Shown here: positions 10,761-22,845 of the stretch, one piece after another | Position numbering within the stretch: position 1 is the first letter of the stretch | Layout of the letters: each line of letters starts with the position of its first letter | Position numbers and translations under genes: made by a program | Notes under the pieces: model-generated | Seen by the model: the letters and a program-made list of their open reading frames with translations, nothing else | What the model was told of the DNA's origin: nothing | The model's database searches: none | Source: Anisus vortex | Lineage: Eukaryota; Mollusca; Gastropoda; Planorbidae | Assembly (NCBI GenBank): GCA_949126835.1 | Contig: OX421494.1 | Span: forward strand, 22,528,196 to 22,592,195 | Direction: 5' to 3' | Length of the DNA: 64,000 nt

Positions 10761-12107
10761 TTTATTTGATGATGAACTGTCACAGAGAGTCTAACAAATT
10801 ATTACAGCGTTTCTCCAATTTTTTATTTTTTTCTCGACCCAGTTTTTATGTCATCTCTACCTGCTGACCCTCGTCTATTTGTGTCTTCTACAGATTCTAT
10901 ACTAACAAAGAAATCAGATATGGCAAGATGAATTCTCACACTATTTAAATATGTATTTATACATTATATTTTTTATAATAAGTAATCAATATGAAAGACT
11001 AAGGCAGACAAAAGGCAGACAAAAACAAACAAATGTACAGTAATAGACTTGCGCGAAGTAAAAATATTGTTCTGGACTATAGGTGTAGAAACGCAGCAGT
11101 CGGCCAACACAGTTCCCAGCCGCCTTGATCTAGCCCGAAATGACGCGAGATGCCCACCAGAGCTTCTGGCATGTAGGCCTATTCATGGGCACTCTCCCGT
11201 CCAAAGGAAAAGACACTGGTGTCGACCAACAGTTCAACAGCCCTAGAGCCTGTTAAATCAACTTATTAACGATTGAAAACCTTCCATTCCCAATGTAGCG
11301 CTTTACTTAATGTAACTTTTCAACGTCAAATACTCTTTTAACAAAACAAAAAAATGACTATATTAAAATGCGCTATGCTTAATTTGCATTTAACACATTT
11401 CTCTAAAATTGTAAAACAGAATGATCGGTTTAACAAATCACGTTTAAAATGTCACTATTCCCCCCTCCCCCTCCCCACAATGGTGTAATTGGTCATTTAT
11501 GTAAATTAACAAAGATACATCTGTTGGAGTGATAAAACGTTCACTTTGGTTAGTTCGCACTGCGCCGACTGCGCCCCTCCCCTCCCAGGGGAATTAACTA
11601 TGGTGATCCACCACTATGTCATGTTGGATATACCCAGGAGTGTGCACTTATCTCCCCTCTTTGAAAGGACGGTGTAAAATGTTACAATGTTAAACATCAA
11701 AGTCTAGTACAGGAAATTAGCTGTATTGAAATTCAAATCAAGGATCCGGAGTCTGAAGAAGAAAAAACTAAAGCTGTAAAGGTTGATACGTCTTAATTAA
11801 ATATCTTATCTTTGTCAACGTCTTCTTTGCTTTGTAATGTCGAAACAATTTTGGATTCAAAACAAACACAGTTCTTGCCCTTACAATTTGATCGAAATGT
11901 AAGCAAAGTAAACTTTGATAGACTTCGCTCCATGAACGTGTTTGAATTATTTCTGGTTTTAACACGTTGTCCTTTGAAGTAATTGAATCGCGTATCAAAT
12001 GGAAGGAACAACAAGAAGACATCTATAACAAACAAAGCCGAAAGTTAGACACAGTCAGGGGTCTGGTCACTTCTACTTTAGAATTGATTCCTTAGCCTTT
12101 GGATAAA
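10761..12107. other. No gene seen
   Basis: AT-rich with two moderately GC-richer patches (11060-11260 and 11540-11640). Frames here are short and unrecognised. C-rich tracts occur at 11461-11477. Confidence 0.4.
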
Positions 12108-12556
12108 TTATATAGCAGGACATCATCACATTTTCTGTTGTATCTTTGTTTTGTAAAATATGATTATATAGCAGGACATCATCACATTTTCTGTTGTATC
12201 TTTGTTTTGTAAAATATGATTATATAGCAGGACATCATCACATTTTCTGTTGTATCTTTGTTTTGTAAAATATGATTATATAGCAGGACATCATCACATT
12301 TTCTGTTGTATCTTTGTTTTGTAAAATATGATTATATAGCAGGACATCATCACATTTTCTGTTGTATCTTTGTTTTGTAAAATATGATTATATAGCAGGA
12401 CATCATCACATTTTCTGTTGTATCTTTGTTTTGTAAAATATGATTATATAGCAGGACATCATCTCATTTTCTGTTGTATCTTTGTTTTGTAAAATATGAT
12501 TTTATAGGAGGACATCATCACATTTTCTGTTGTATCTTTGTTTTGTAAAATATGAT
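12108..12556. repeat. 56-bp minisatellite, eight units
   Basis: Units start at 12111, 12167, 12223 and every 56 bases on to 12503. Each contains TATAGCAGGACATCATCACA, then TTTTCTGTTGTATCTTTG and TTTTGTAAAATATGATTA. They are almost identical except for changes in the last two. The right end passes directly into a shorter 29-bp array. Confidence 0.95.
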
Positions 12557-12795
12557 TATTATATCTTTGTTTTGTAAAATATGATTATTATATCTTTGTT
12601 TTGTAAAATATGATTATTATATCTTTGTTTTGTAAAATATGATTATTATATCTTTGTTTTGTAAAATATGATTATTATATCTTTGTTTTGTAAAATATGA
12701 TTTTTATATATTTGTTTTGTAAAATATGATTATTATATCTTTGTTTTGTAAAATATGATTATTATATCTTTGTTTTGTAAAATATTATTATTATA
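12557..12795. repeat. 29-bp minisatellite derived from the 56-bp one
   Basis: The unit is TATCTTTGTTTTGTAAAA plus TATGATTATTA, which is the 56-bp unit with a 27-bp internal deletion. About eight units are present. The array ends exactly where a SINE begins. Confidence 0.95.
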
Positions 12796-13062
12796 CGTAG
12801 TGCCACGGTTCCCGAGCGGCAGAGCGTTCGGCTGGAGTACCGTTGGTCCTGGTGAACACTAGGATTTGTTCCCGTGTCTCGAGGGTGTCCCTGAGTCTAG
12901 CCAACTCTGGTAGGTACCGGACTTAAGTTGAAGTAAAAAAAAAACGCGGCTGGGCATTGTATTGGCCACATAATCCCCCAATATGCCGTGGCCACAGAAA
13001 CTGGTGAACGCTGCTTCACCGGCCCTATGGATCAATTTGGTCCGACGGGATACTTTACTTTT
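12796..13062 (+). mobile_element. tRNA-derived SINE, family 1
   Basis: A tRNA-like head (CCCGAGCGGCAGAGCGTTCG, a box A region) is followed by a body with GGGTGTCCCTGAGTCTA, GGCTGGGCATTGTATTGGCC, CACAGAAACTGGTGAACGCT and AATTTGGTCCGACGGG. The box B region is damaged. The same body occurs at 24195, 24625, 32884, 34978, 55746, 59830 and 61468, so this is the main SINE family of the window. It is not a functional tRNA. Confidence 0.8.
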
Positions 13063-14844
13063 ATAGGGTTAATACCTAAATAATTAATTGAATACTGGAC
13101 CTATAGAGATCCAATAATTTATAGCTGATTGTTTTTTTGTGACAGTTTAAAACTGATTCAGACTCAAATATAAAAAGCTACAACAAGAACAAAAAAAAAT
13201 ATCCCTAAAATGTTACTTTTAGAAATAGAAATCGATTTAAATTTTCAAAGAATGAATTTTCTTTTCCAGTTTGATCCATCACAATGATCAATGAAGTGCA
13301 TAAATACATTATTGGATACCATCTGAACTTTAAATCTTCAATCCTGGCCAATTCGATAAGATTGACAAAATGTCTGTGTGCCGAGGACCTTAATCTTAAT
13401 AATAAAGAATGCAATAACATTACTTTTATTAAAGTATTAAAGTGTTCTTGAAAGTGAAACCATGTTTTTACATGTCCGCTATGTAAGATGCACAGGACAA
13501 ATGTAGAATTTTGTAATAAATTTGTATCATATTTGTTTCCCTCCCCATATCAACAATAACTAATTGTAAAACTATTGCAGACCACCATTCCCCCCCCCCC
13601 TATTTTGTTGACGTAATTAATGGATGTTTATTTTAATATCTAGTGTCAGATTGTGTCATTGACCAATAGGATTTGAGCGAGATTTGTTCAGCAGTCGTGG
13701 GATTGGTCTAATGAACTTTCCTTTGGAGATATGTAACTTTATATGTCTATTTAAATATTCAGTTATGGTTTTATGTTTCGAGTTGTTGTGTAAAGTTTCA
13801 CACGCTGAGACAGAAACAGATATAAATAAACGACCGCTTACATAATCTACATAAACTGACAGCAACATTCACACATACACAGTCATTCGCATATTCATAC
13901 ATAGATTTCGGACGTTTGGTTTTCTTATTAAACTGATACTGTTGTTGTTTTTTCTTTTTGTAAATTCGTTTCAGTAAGTTTGAGAAATTATTTTTGAACA
14001 ACTGTTACGTAATATTTTCGCCGATTTTTTTTCATTTGTAATTGGACAATTTCAAACAAGTGTGAAAGTTGTTTAGTAAGATTTTGACCCCCCCCCCCCC
14101 CCCCCAAAAAAAAAAAAAAATTCTTTTATTTCTGTAAATACCTGTTTACAAAAAAGGTAACATTTGTTGCTGTTGTTTTTTTATTGTTACAAATAAACAT
14201 AATTTTTGTGCTTCACATTTCTATATTATTGTTGCTGCAATTGTTGCTTACACTGCCAGTCTCTTTTTTTTAAATAAATATAACCGTCTTCAGAAGACTT
14301 AGTTTTGGGCTCCAAAACATGTTTCTTGAAAAGTAGCACATTAAGACCAGACCTGGTTTCTGACTTTTGTGTGGAGTGGACATTGTTTTAGGATGTGATT
14401 TGTATTTTGGAGTTGGCATTTTTGGGTTACTTTGCTGAGAAATATTCACACGTTTTGTTGTTTGTTTGTTTTTTTGTTATTGTTGTTTACGAAGGTAAGG
14501 GTAAACGATTTAAACAATGGCAATTTTTATTCTACGAAAAAAAAATTTTATACATACATTTTAATTAAACGTCTTACACCGTGATCCGTTTGTCACAAAG
14601 ATTGTTATAAGTAAATAACTGTTAAGTAAACAAATGTTACTTATGTTTCTAATATCAAACTCTTGCATTGCAAGAAACAATAACGAATGAATACTGTGAA
14701 GTGAATTGGAAAATTTTTAGTATCCAAGGGACAACAACGAAATGCAGTATAATAATATGTTCTGCTTTATTCAGCCAGAATTATCCCCTTTCACCGCGTC
14801 CTTGTCAACGTTTAGGGGCAATAAGTAAAGCATAATCACCAAGA
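13063..14844. other. No gene seen
   Basis: AT-rich sequence with an 18-base C run next to an A run (14088-14120) and a C run at 13589-13599. No exon-like frame or repeat family was recognised. Confidence 0.4.
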
Positions 14845-14937
14845 TGGAGGCGCCACCTGGGCATTAACACTGTTGATGGTTGTGATCGATGGGATGACCA
14901 GATCGCTCAACGTACAAGGTGGAAAGCACAGAAATAA
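14845..14937 (+). pseudogene. Possible LINE C-terminal scrap
   Basis: One frame reads GINTVDGCDRWDDQIAQRT followed by RWKAQ and a stop, which resembles the last residues of LINE reverse transcriptase frames (an x-WED-x-A-x-DR-x-x-W pattern). The match is short and weak. Confidence 0.22.
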
Positions 14938-15889
14938 ACCAAGGTTTAAGAAAGGGAAACTTTAGAGATTGGTTTATCTAGTGTTTCTATACGGAGTTTT
15001 CCAGCTTGTAACTTCTTGTTTGTTCGTCGTAGTTTTGTGTATGTTTATCTTAATTTTATATAATAAATCCCAATTAAGGATATTATACTATTATTCCTTA
15101 GACTTAATAAAATAAGCTTTTTGTGGATCTTGAATGAGCGCGTATGAATTCAATGAGAGACGCATTCCATTTTTTTTAATTCATAAGTCCTAATTAGCCA
15201 TAATTCCATGTATTTAATACGCAAAATTCAATTTTGATTAATATGCGTTTACATAATATGCTTCAGTGTTGTATTAAATTCAGATATAAGACTGTAGAAT
15301 TAAGAGAAAGAATCTATACAAAATTACTGTTTCAAAATTTCAATGTAAACAATGTATTAAAACAAAAAAGTAAAGCATTAAATTTTCCGAAGACTTCTAC
15401 ACTACATTATTCACTTGAACCGAATTCACCTTAGAAAGAGGATAATGTCCTATTATACTATGGGTGAAAATTTCTGAAGACCGATAGTGGAAACAATCTA
15501 AAGTCTAATTAATGTCATATCCATTGCCATTGCTGAAAATATAGCTTAGTGATAACTTAACTTCATAACTTTTGAAGTCATTAAAACATGAATTCATCCC
15601 TTTAAAGATCTGCATCTCTAAAATGGAAATTGTAATTTAATCGTAGTTTATTTTTTCTTTTTGTTTTTTTAAACTAACTTCAAAGATCTTCTGAATAAAG
15701 GAAAATATATATTTAATTAATTCTGGTCTTGCAATGTTGGATTTTCATTTACGGTGTCGAGGAATCCTTTGATCACTTTCAGTCTTTCTACGTCCCATAA
15801 TTTTGCCCCATTTTTGTCATATTTTCACATTATCGTTGCATCAAATCTGTTTGGTTTTCTCTTTAAAAATTAATTACCCCTCGGCCTGT
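14938..15889. other. No gene seen
   Basis: AT-rich sequence, no supported feature. Confidence 0.4.
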
Positions 15890-16215
15890 ATATCGTGTCG
15901 CGTAAAAAATATGATTTCTCCTAAAAGAATTGAGAATGTGACATGTTAAAAATATGATTTCTCCTAACAGACGCTAGAATGTGACATGTTAAAAATATGA
16001 TTTCTCCTAACAGACGCTAGAATGTGACATGTTAAAAATATAATTTCTCCCGATGCCACGACAATGTGTCACGACAATATGCATCTCCCACATCGATGAT
16101 AGAGCATCACGTTAAATATAGTACTTGTCATACAGACACGAAAATGTGTCTTCTTTAAAAATGTAATTACTCTCACAGACGTGTTAGCGGGATGTCAGGT
16201 TTTAAAATACAAAGA
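15890..16215. repeat. 43-bp minisatellite with decaying right end
   Basis: The units carry AAAAATATGATTTCTCCTAA and CAGACGCTAGAATGTGACAT. Two central units are near identical (15948-16033). Those to the right (16034-16210) diverge step by step, keeping only AAATATA, CAGAC and ATGTG words. Confidence 0.8.
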
Positions 16216-17625
16216 GATACCTATATTCTTATACCTATATTCTTATAGTGTAGCCCAATGAGTGACTCAGACAAGATACAGTCTAAAAACAACTACAACA
16301 ACTAGACTATTTCTTCTATTACAACGTTTGAATAGTGTATGAGCTCATAGGAACTCAACACCGTATGGCGTCAATAATTAAATGTTAAGGAGACGAAGCG
16401 GGATAAACCCGAGACTGCAACGTTACGAGTTAGAGAATTACTCGTATAGTCACCATGTAATAGTATATGGAGATTGATCAAATAGAACTGTATTCATGGC
16501 AGATATATTGCTCTCTAAAAAGGTGCAAATAATCATTTCCTTTTTCAATTCGCATTATTAATGAGTTGAAATTTTAACTGTTTATTATGATACATTTAAA
16601 ATTTAATTTAGTCTATTAACAAAAATGTGTTGTACAAACAAGTGTACAATACTAACACTGGACGGCGTTGTACAAATATCGACAGGGCCGGCCCAACAGT
16701 TTCTGGAGCCCTGAGCCAACACACCTCTAAGATCTTCTAAACACCCTCTCTCTCTATCTCTCTCTTTATCCCTTTTTCTATGTATCTCTATTTCTCTCCC
16801 GCCCCTTCTCTTTTTTTTTCTCTTTTTTTTTTGAAACTTCATAAAATTTTAGGAAAAATAATTTATTTTTTTTAGCTTTATTTTATATTGACTCAATTGA
16901 CAAGTCTTAATTAGGTGTGACCTTTTGAACTGGGATGAGCATGAACTTACGGTGAAATTTACCGCCATTTTCGTAAATAAAAACCATGCTTTTGGTGATG
17001 TTTGACAATTGATTTCAACATCGACAGCCAGTTCTGGTCTTTTAGAAATATACAACGGCTACAAGATTAGTAATGAGGAATCCGTTTTTAACATCAAAAG
17101 TGAGTAGGTGATAATTAATACTCATAGTTTTAGTCGCGTTTGGTTAAATTTAGCTTTTGTTTATAAAATAAGTTAGTCAAGAGTTGCGTCCTTGGTAATT
17201 AAAAAAACACAATGCGGAAATTCGTAAAAAACAACAAGACGAAAATTTTTTTGCAGCAAGCAATTAGATAGGGATTATAAATAGGTGATTCTTCAAATCT
17301 GACATTCACAATCCATCGTTTTCTTTTGGCGCCATCTTTTTGGAAATGAAATAAAATTTAATTCTCTACATAATTTCGTAGCCTACAACCAGTAACATAG
17401 CACACATGGCAGACATGCTTTTTTTATAATGTGATCGAATTCGACCGGAAATGTTCTTTCTCGTGAACTTTTATGCATGCATACACGTTAAGACTTGTCA
17501 ATAGCGTCCCAAAGCACACGGCGCCTCCGTTCAACTTTTTTGTTTACCGATGTCTTGATAATTATCTCTGCTTTCTATACTTAAAAAAATATCAAATCCC
17601 TATTTAAATAATATTTTAATATAGC
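16216..17625. other. No gene seen
   Basis: It contains a pyrimidine-rich tract (16741-16830, CTCTCTCT-type). A CAGGGCCGGCCCAACAG word at 16682-16698 resembles a hAT terminus, but no partner end was found. No gene supported. Confidence 0.4.
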
Positions 17626-17865
17626 CTAAATATGGAGGGCCAGGAATAAAAATATTATTTTAAAAGAAAGGGCTTCAAACTTCTTAAAAACTTTTTTGTC
17701 TCCTAATTCCCGTTTCTGAGTCTGAGGCAAACAGTTCCACAGTGTAGGCGCCGTAAAGGAGCCTCTTCCTTCGTTCTGCCGACTCCTTTCTTCTGGAGGT
17801 ACCCGTTTCTCCCTGACGACCGTTGGTCTAAGAGCCTTCTCAGTATCAGCTCCGAAGGTGAACAA
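17626..17865 (-). pseudogene. Possible LINE reverse transcriptase C-terminus
   Basis: The minus-strand frame contains GSFTAPTLWNCLPQTQKREL followed by KKVFKKFEALSFK. The pattern APxLWNxLP...F is the common C-terminal signature of LINE reverse transcriptases. Only the tail is present, and no upstream palm motif is seen. Confidence 0.4.
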
Positions 17866-17937
17866 GCTCTATTGTTACATTCAACAAGAACTTAAAAACA
17901 CATTATTTCTTTATTTACCCTAAACAACATGCTTTAG

Positions 17938-18279
17938 ACCCCTACTGTCTTACTTATATGTTAGGTCTGTCACTGACCCCTACTGTCTTACTTATATGTT
18001 AGGTCTGTCACTGACCCGTACTGTCTTACTTATATGTTAGGTCTGTCACTGACCCCTACTGTCTTACTTATATGTTAGGTCTGTCACTGACCCTTACTGT
18101 CTTACTTATATGTTAGGTCTGTCACTGACCCCTACTGTCTTACTTATATGTTAGGTCTGTCACTGACCCCTACTGTCTTACTTATATGTTAGGTCTGTCA
18201 CTGACCCCTACTGTCTTACTTATATGTTAGGTCTGTCACTGACCCCTACTGTCTCACTTATATGTTAAGTCTGTCACTG
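17938..18279. repeat. 38-bp minisatellite, nine units
   Basis: The unit contains CCCCTACTGTCTTACTTATA then TGTTAGGTCTGTCACTGA. Units are nearly identical; changes are CCCGTACT in the third and TCTCACTT with TTAAGT in the last. Confidence 0.95.
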
Positions 18280-19137
18280 CTTTATTTATTTGATTTGTCC
18301 TATGTTTGTAAAGTTTTAAATCATCAATTAGCTTTATATTTCTTAGCCTAGAGATTATATCCGTGTTCTTAGTTGTATGTTACATGCGCCATGAGCGTAC
18401 ATTATGTTTGTTGGCAGCGCAATACAAATATATTTGTTGTGTGCCTAACAATACTGAAAACACTGAGTATTGACTGCGATAAGTCGCGCAGACTCTTTAA
18501 TGTTTTGTAATGAGTTGATGTGTGGGCGTTGGCTGCTATTACCGGAACTTGAATTCTATCCTATTATAGTGTACTCAATCAATTAATTTTACTGAATTCA
18601 AGTTTAATATCGATTCCTGCTTGGACTTGGTTGAAACATGTATACAGATTATGCCATACATCACTGGTTGTGGTCCATGAATACTATTTCAATATTTCAC
18701 ACCCACCTACGCACACACACACACACACACTAAACATATAAGTAAAAACAACAGCAATAAAAGCTTCTGTACATTCTAATTACATCCTCATCAATCCGAT
18801 TGGTGGAAAGTCTGGAAAGCCATTGACGAAGTCTGACCTACTTACTATAAATAGTTGTAGCCACAGACAGATGCAATAAAATAAAAACGATTTCGTCTGC
18901 CTTAAGCTATTGACCAATACTATGGCCGTAATTCTTCCTAGGGAACAGAGCTGTCATCTTCGTTACATAAAGATGGTCATTAAGTCTACCATACTCTGAC
19001 CCAAGTCCTTGATGACCTACCATTAGCAAAGTAACCTTTTGACCAATCGATTTTGAAAAAGTGGGGCGGGGGGGGGGGGGTCGAATTAAAAGAAAAATCT
19101 CAACCTAACTAGCCTAGATCGAACTCGTAAACTAAAT
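18280..19137. other. No gene seen
   Basis: It holds a short (CA)n run at 18713-18730 and a G run at 19062-19080. No supported gene. Confidence 0.4.
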
Positions 19138-19495
19138 ATTAAGATCAGAAAGTCATTACAGATCTAGCTTTAAATCCAATAATAAGGCCAGAAAGTCCTT
19201 ACAGATATAGCTGTAAACCCAATAATATGGCCAGAAAGTCATTACAGATCTAGCTGTATATATAATAATAAGGTCAGGTAGTCATTACAGATCTAGCTTT
19301 CAATCCAATAATAAGGGCAGAAAGTCATTACAGATCTAGCTGTAAACCCAATAATATGGCCAAAAGTCATTACAGATCTAGCTGTAAATATAATAAAAAG
19401 GTCAGGGAGTAATTACAGATATAGCTTTAAATCCAATAATAAGGCCAGAAAGTCATTACAGATCTAGCAGTAAACCCAATAACAAGGTCAGAAAG
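19138..19495. repeat. 43-bp minisatellite, about eight units
   Basis: The unit contains CCAGAAAGTCATTACAGATC and TAGCTGTAAACCCAATAATA. Substitutions and a one-base loss near 19363 show moderate age. Confidence 0.9.
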
Positions 19496-19627
19496 TTAGT
19501 CTGGACCAAACCAGGTAAGCTCCATTATTATGATCGCTTCGTATTATTAGTTGTTTTAAGTCAATAGTAGTTCGGGAAACTATTTAATTTCAAATGATTT
19601 TTTGAATGCGTCATGTGACCCTTTGAT

Positions 19628-20553
19628 GCAATAGTATAGGCACTCACTATAATATGTACATATAGCAATAGTATAGGCACTCACTATAATATGTACATAT
19701 AGCAATAGTATAGGCACTCACTATAATATGTACATATAGCAATAGTATAGGCACTCACTATAATATGTACATATAGCAATAGTATAGGCACTCACTATAA
19801 TATGTACATATAGCAATAGTATAGGCACTCACTATAATATGTACATATAGCAATAGTATAGGCACGCACTATAATATGTACATATAGCAATAGTATAGGC
19901 ACTCACTATAACATGTACATATAGCAATAATATAGGCACTCACTATAATATGTACATATAGCAATAGTATAGGCACTCACTATAATATGTACATATAGCA
20001 ATAGTATAGGCACTCACTATAATATGTACATATAGCAATAGTATAGGCACTCGCTATAATATGTACATATAGCAATAGTATAGGCACTCACTATAATATG
20101 TACATATAGCAATAGTATAGGCACTCACTATAACATGTACATATAGCAATAATATAGGCACTCACTATAATATGTACATATAGCAATAGTATAGGCACTC
20201 ACTATAATATGTACATATAGCAATAGTATAGGCACTCACTATAATATGTACATATAGCAATAGTATAGGCACTCACTATAATATGTACATATAGCAATAG
20301 TATAGACACTCACTATAATATGTACATATAGCAATAGTATAGACACTCACTATAATATGTACATATATCAATAGTATAGGCACTCACTATAATATGTACA
20401 TATAGAAATAGTATAGACACTCACTATAATATGTACATATAGCGATAGTATAGGCACTCACTATAATATGTACATATAGCAATAGTATAGGCACTCACTA
20501 TAATATGTACATATAGCAATAGTATAGGCACTCACATTAATATGTACATATAA
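19628..20553. repeat. 37-bp minisatellite, 25 units
   Basis: The unit contains GCAATAGTATAGGCACTCAC and TATAATATGTACATATA. A marker pair (ATAACATGTAC followed by GCAATAATATAG) occurs near 19910 and again about 222 bases later, which is six units, so a six-unit block was probably duplicated. Confidence 0.95.
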
Positions 20554-20650
20554 CCGTATTAAAGTATGTGTATATTTTTTACTTTTGTTTTATTCAACAT
20601 CCTCTCGTGTTTTTCTAACATTTAAAACCAAAATAAAATGCTTGGCTCAC

Positions 20651-20837
20651 CAGGGCGGATATAGGGGAGGGCAGGGGTACATTTATCTTTGGGCACCACA
20701 GGTACTCCAAAAGTATACCTACAACGTTACGTAATGTATTATAGAAATTTGTGGTTAAACGGGGGATGGGAGGGGGCGGGGAGCGACACATTTTATAGTT
20801 TATCCCCGGGTGCGAAATTTCCTACCTACGCCTCTGC
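20651..20837. mobile_element. Possible MITE with CAGxGGCG ends
   Basis: The left edge is CAGGGCGGATATAGGGG and the right edge, reverse-complemented, is CAGAGGCGTAGGTAGG, an imperfect inverted repeat. The interior is G/C-run rich (GGGGAGGGCAGGGG and GGGAGGGGGCGGGG). No clear target duplication was found. Confidence 0.3.
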
Positions 20838-21487
20838 TTGACAGTTTGATCCTGTTTGATCGAGTTGTGCGATGGGGTGGGAAAAACCTGCGTTTCTCGA
20901 CTCAACCTTACCGCCCACTCAACCGTCTAACGAGGTGTTTACCCGGCCAGTAGATCGGCCACAACGTTTCTACCAAAGAACCTAGATGTCGATCGGCGTT
21001 TCTCGCAGAAAGAGCATCAAAGTAGAAACAAAAACAGACTGATTGCGAGAGAGAACACTCCTAACAAGACTATTGAGTTAAAAAGTGGCACTAGGCATCA
21101 CGATCTTAGCCTTTAGAGCTCGCGAGATGCATTGGATGTATTAAAAAATAAATTTCTGCCCATCGACATTTTGGAAATATTGTTTGGTTTTTCTTTCAGT
21201 GTTACGGAGTTACATATATCTTTTTTTTTTTTATTGTAGTGTCTTTTTACTTTTCAAAGTTTTTCTCTTTTGTCTGTTGATGTTGGTAATCGGGGACTTA
21301 TCTTCTAATAAAATTCTGACCATCTTCCAAGAAAGCTAATGCTCTGATGTTTTTCGAATATAGATCTATAGGCCTAGATGTCTGTATGATTAGTAAATGT
21401 CTTCTATGACCATAAAAAAATTATTAATTTCGGAATAACTATAATATAGAAACAAACAAAAAGACAAAAACATTATTCATATATTGA
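20838..21487. other. No gene seen
   Basis: Mixed-composition sequence (20880-21120 is less AT-rich than its surroundings) with no recognised frame or repeat. Confidence 0.4.
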
Positions 21488-21690
21488 AGAGCAAATGCAT
21501 ATAAGTACTCTTTCTTCCCGAGTGACATCCTTGGCATGGAATGGGTTGCTTGAACAAACCAGGAAAGCCAGTAACTTAACATCACTTAACACATAAATCA
21601 GAGTGCAAGACAAGACTTGGATCCTGGATGAGCAATAATGATCTTTATAGAAGGAGCGTCTGTAACATGAACGATATAAATACGATTTTT
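21488..21690 (+). mobile_element. Hairpin-tail dispersed repeat, copy 3
   Basis: Landmarks shared with 5340 and 42619 are GAGCAAATGCAT, TTCTTCCCGAGTGACAT, GGAATGGGTTGC, AACAAACCAGG and CCAGTAACTTAACATCA, then ATCTTTATAGAAGGAGCGTC. This copy keeps the empty TTAA site that is occupied at 5450. The 5' arm of the outer stem is damaged here (GAGCAATAAT). Confidence 0.65.
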
Positions 21691-21904
21691 GTCCTTTTAT
21701 AATGCCTTTTACTCAATAATGCAATTTCGTCCATTTGGAAAAGAATTTACCTTTTTTTTCTAATTCTTTATCAACTTCGTCAAACAGGCAATCATAATTA
21801 TCATCAAACATATATTTAGCATCACTGATGCATTTAACTTATTTGTCACTAATGTAAGTTAAATACATCAGTGACGCTAAAGTTTTAAAATCCTTTTACA
21901 ACAA

Positions 21905-22842
21905 AAACCATAAAAACGAAGGTTTTATTATACTCCCTTTATTTGCAAACTAAGTTTACCATCATGTAATTAAAGACCAAGTGAAGAGGTTTTTCTCAAA
22001 GGAACGAGATTTGGAATAGCCTCATACGGCAGTGACGTATCACAAGGGAAATCATTAAATAAAAATAGACGCTATAAATCTATATTTAACCATTTTGTTA
22101 AAAATAAGAACCGGGAAAAGATTCAAAACATGTGGCAATAGATTCAAAACACGTGACAATATTCATTTTTCCTAGTCGGAATCCTTTATGTTACGTCACT
22201 TTCCTATATTGCCGGAAATAAAAACATCTCAAATGGCTACGAGATTTGGAGTATTCCTCCGAAAAACACACACATTTAATTGCAAATATTGAACTAATTA
22301 CTTAAAATTTATCTTCGATATTTTGTATAAATGTTTTTTATTCACATTCAGATACTGAATACACTATTTACTATCAAAATCAAATGTTAACTCAATTTTG
22401 ATAAAAAGCTCTTCACTTGGTCTTTAAATAATTGATTGACTTCTGGAAATAAAACGTACAGAAAAATATATGTGTCGCAAAACTCAAAAATATCTCCTTA
22501 CTCCGTATGAATTGTTCTAAAAATAATCTTAGCGCATAATTTTTTTTTCTAGCTTTGCGCCGAAAAACTATACAAAGTTGCACAGGCATTTTTAAAGTGA
22601 AACCACAATTTTTCTTATACTTTCCTTTTAAGAAATGAATATTATCATAAGTGTAGTATTATTAAGTAATTTTAACTGAAAATCTGATAGAATGTATTGT
22701 TAGTCGCCACATGTCTGCTGTCCATTTTTCAGCTCGATTGAACCACGGGAAGTGGTCGAAAAATCGAAGCCGATTCTTGCACGACGATTGCAACCAGACA
22801 GACAGACAGAAATTACAAATTAAAATAAAGGAAGTAATAATA
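21905..22842 (+). repeat. Direct duplication, copy A (interrupted)
   Basis: About 480 bases, not counting an insertion, match the next copy at 22846. Shared landmarks are TATACTCCCTTTATTTGCAA, TACTCCGTATGAATTGTTCT, CACGGGAAGTGGTCGAAAAA and a closing CAACCAGACAGACAGACAGA. The CAGA tail suggests the 3' end of a retroposed element. The copy is split by a 450-bp TTAA-flanked element. Confidence 0.8.
21974..22423. mobile_element. 450-bp TTAA-flanked MITE
   Basis: The element begins AGACCAAGTGAAGAG and ends CTCTTCACTTGGTCT, a perfect 15-bp inverted repeat that continues as GTTTTT/CTTTTT. TTAA flanks both sides (21970-21973 and 22424-22427). The sister copy at 22900-22930 reads CAATTAAATAATTG with one TTAA, the exact empty site. 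TTAA choice is typical of piggyBac-type insertion, although the ends do not begin with the usual CCC. No transposase frame is visible. Confidence 0.85.
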
Positions 22843-22845
22843 ACA

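Noticed and set aside
11049..11246. 65-codon frame with normal-looking composition
   Set aside because: No recognised motif, no flanking splice signals in frame and no homology that I can name.
16682..16740. hAT terminus CAGGGCCGGCCC
   Set aside because: No matching second end or target duplication was found nearby.
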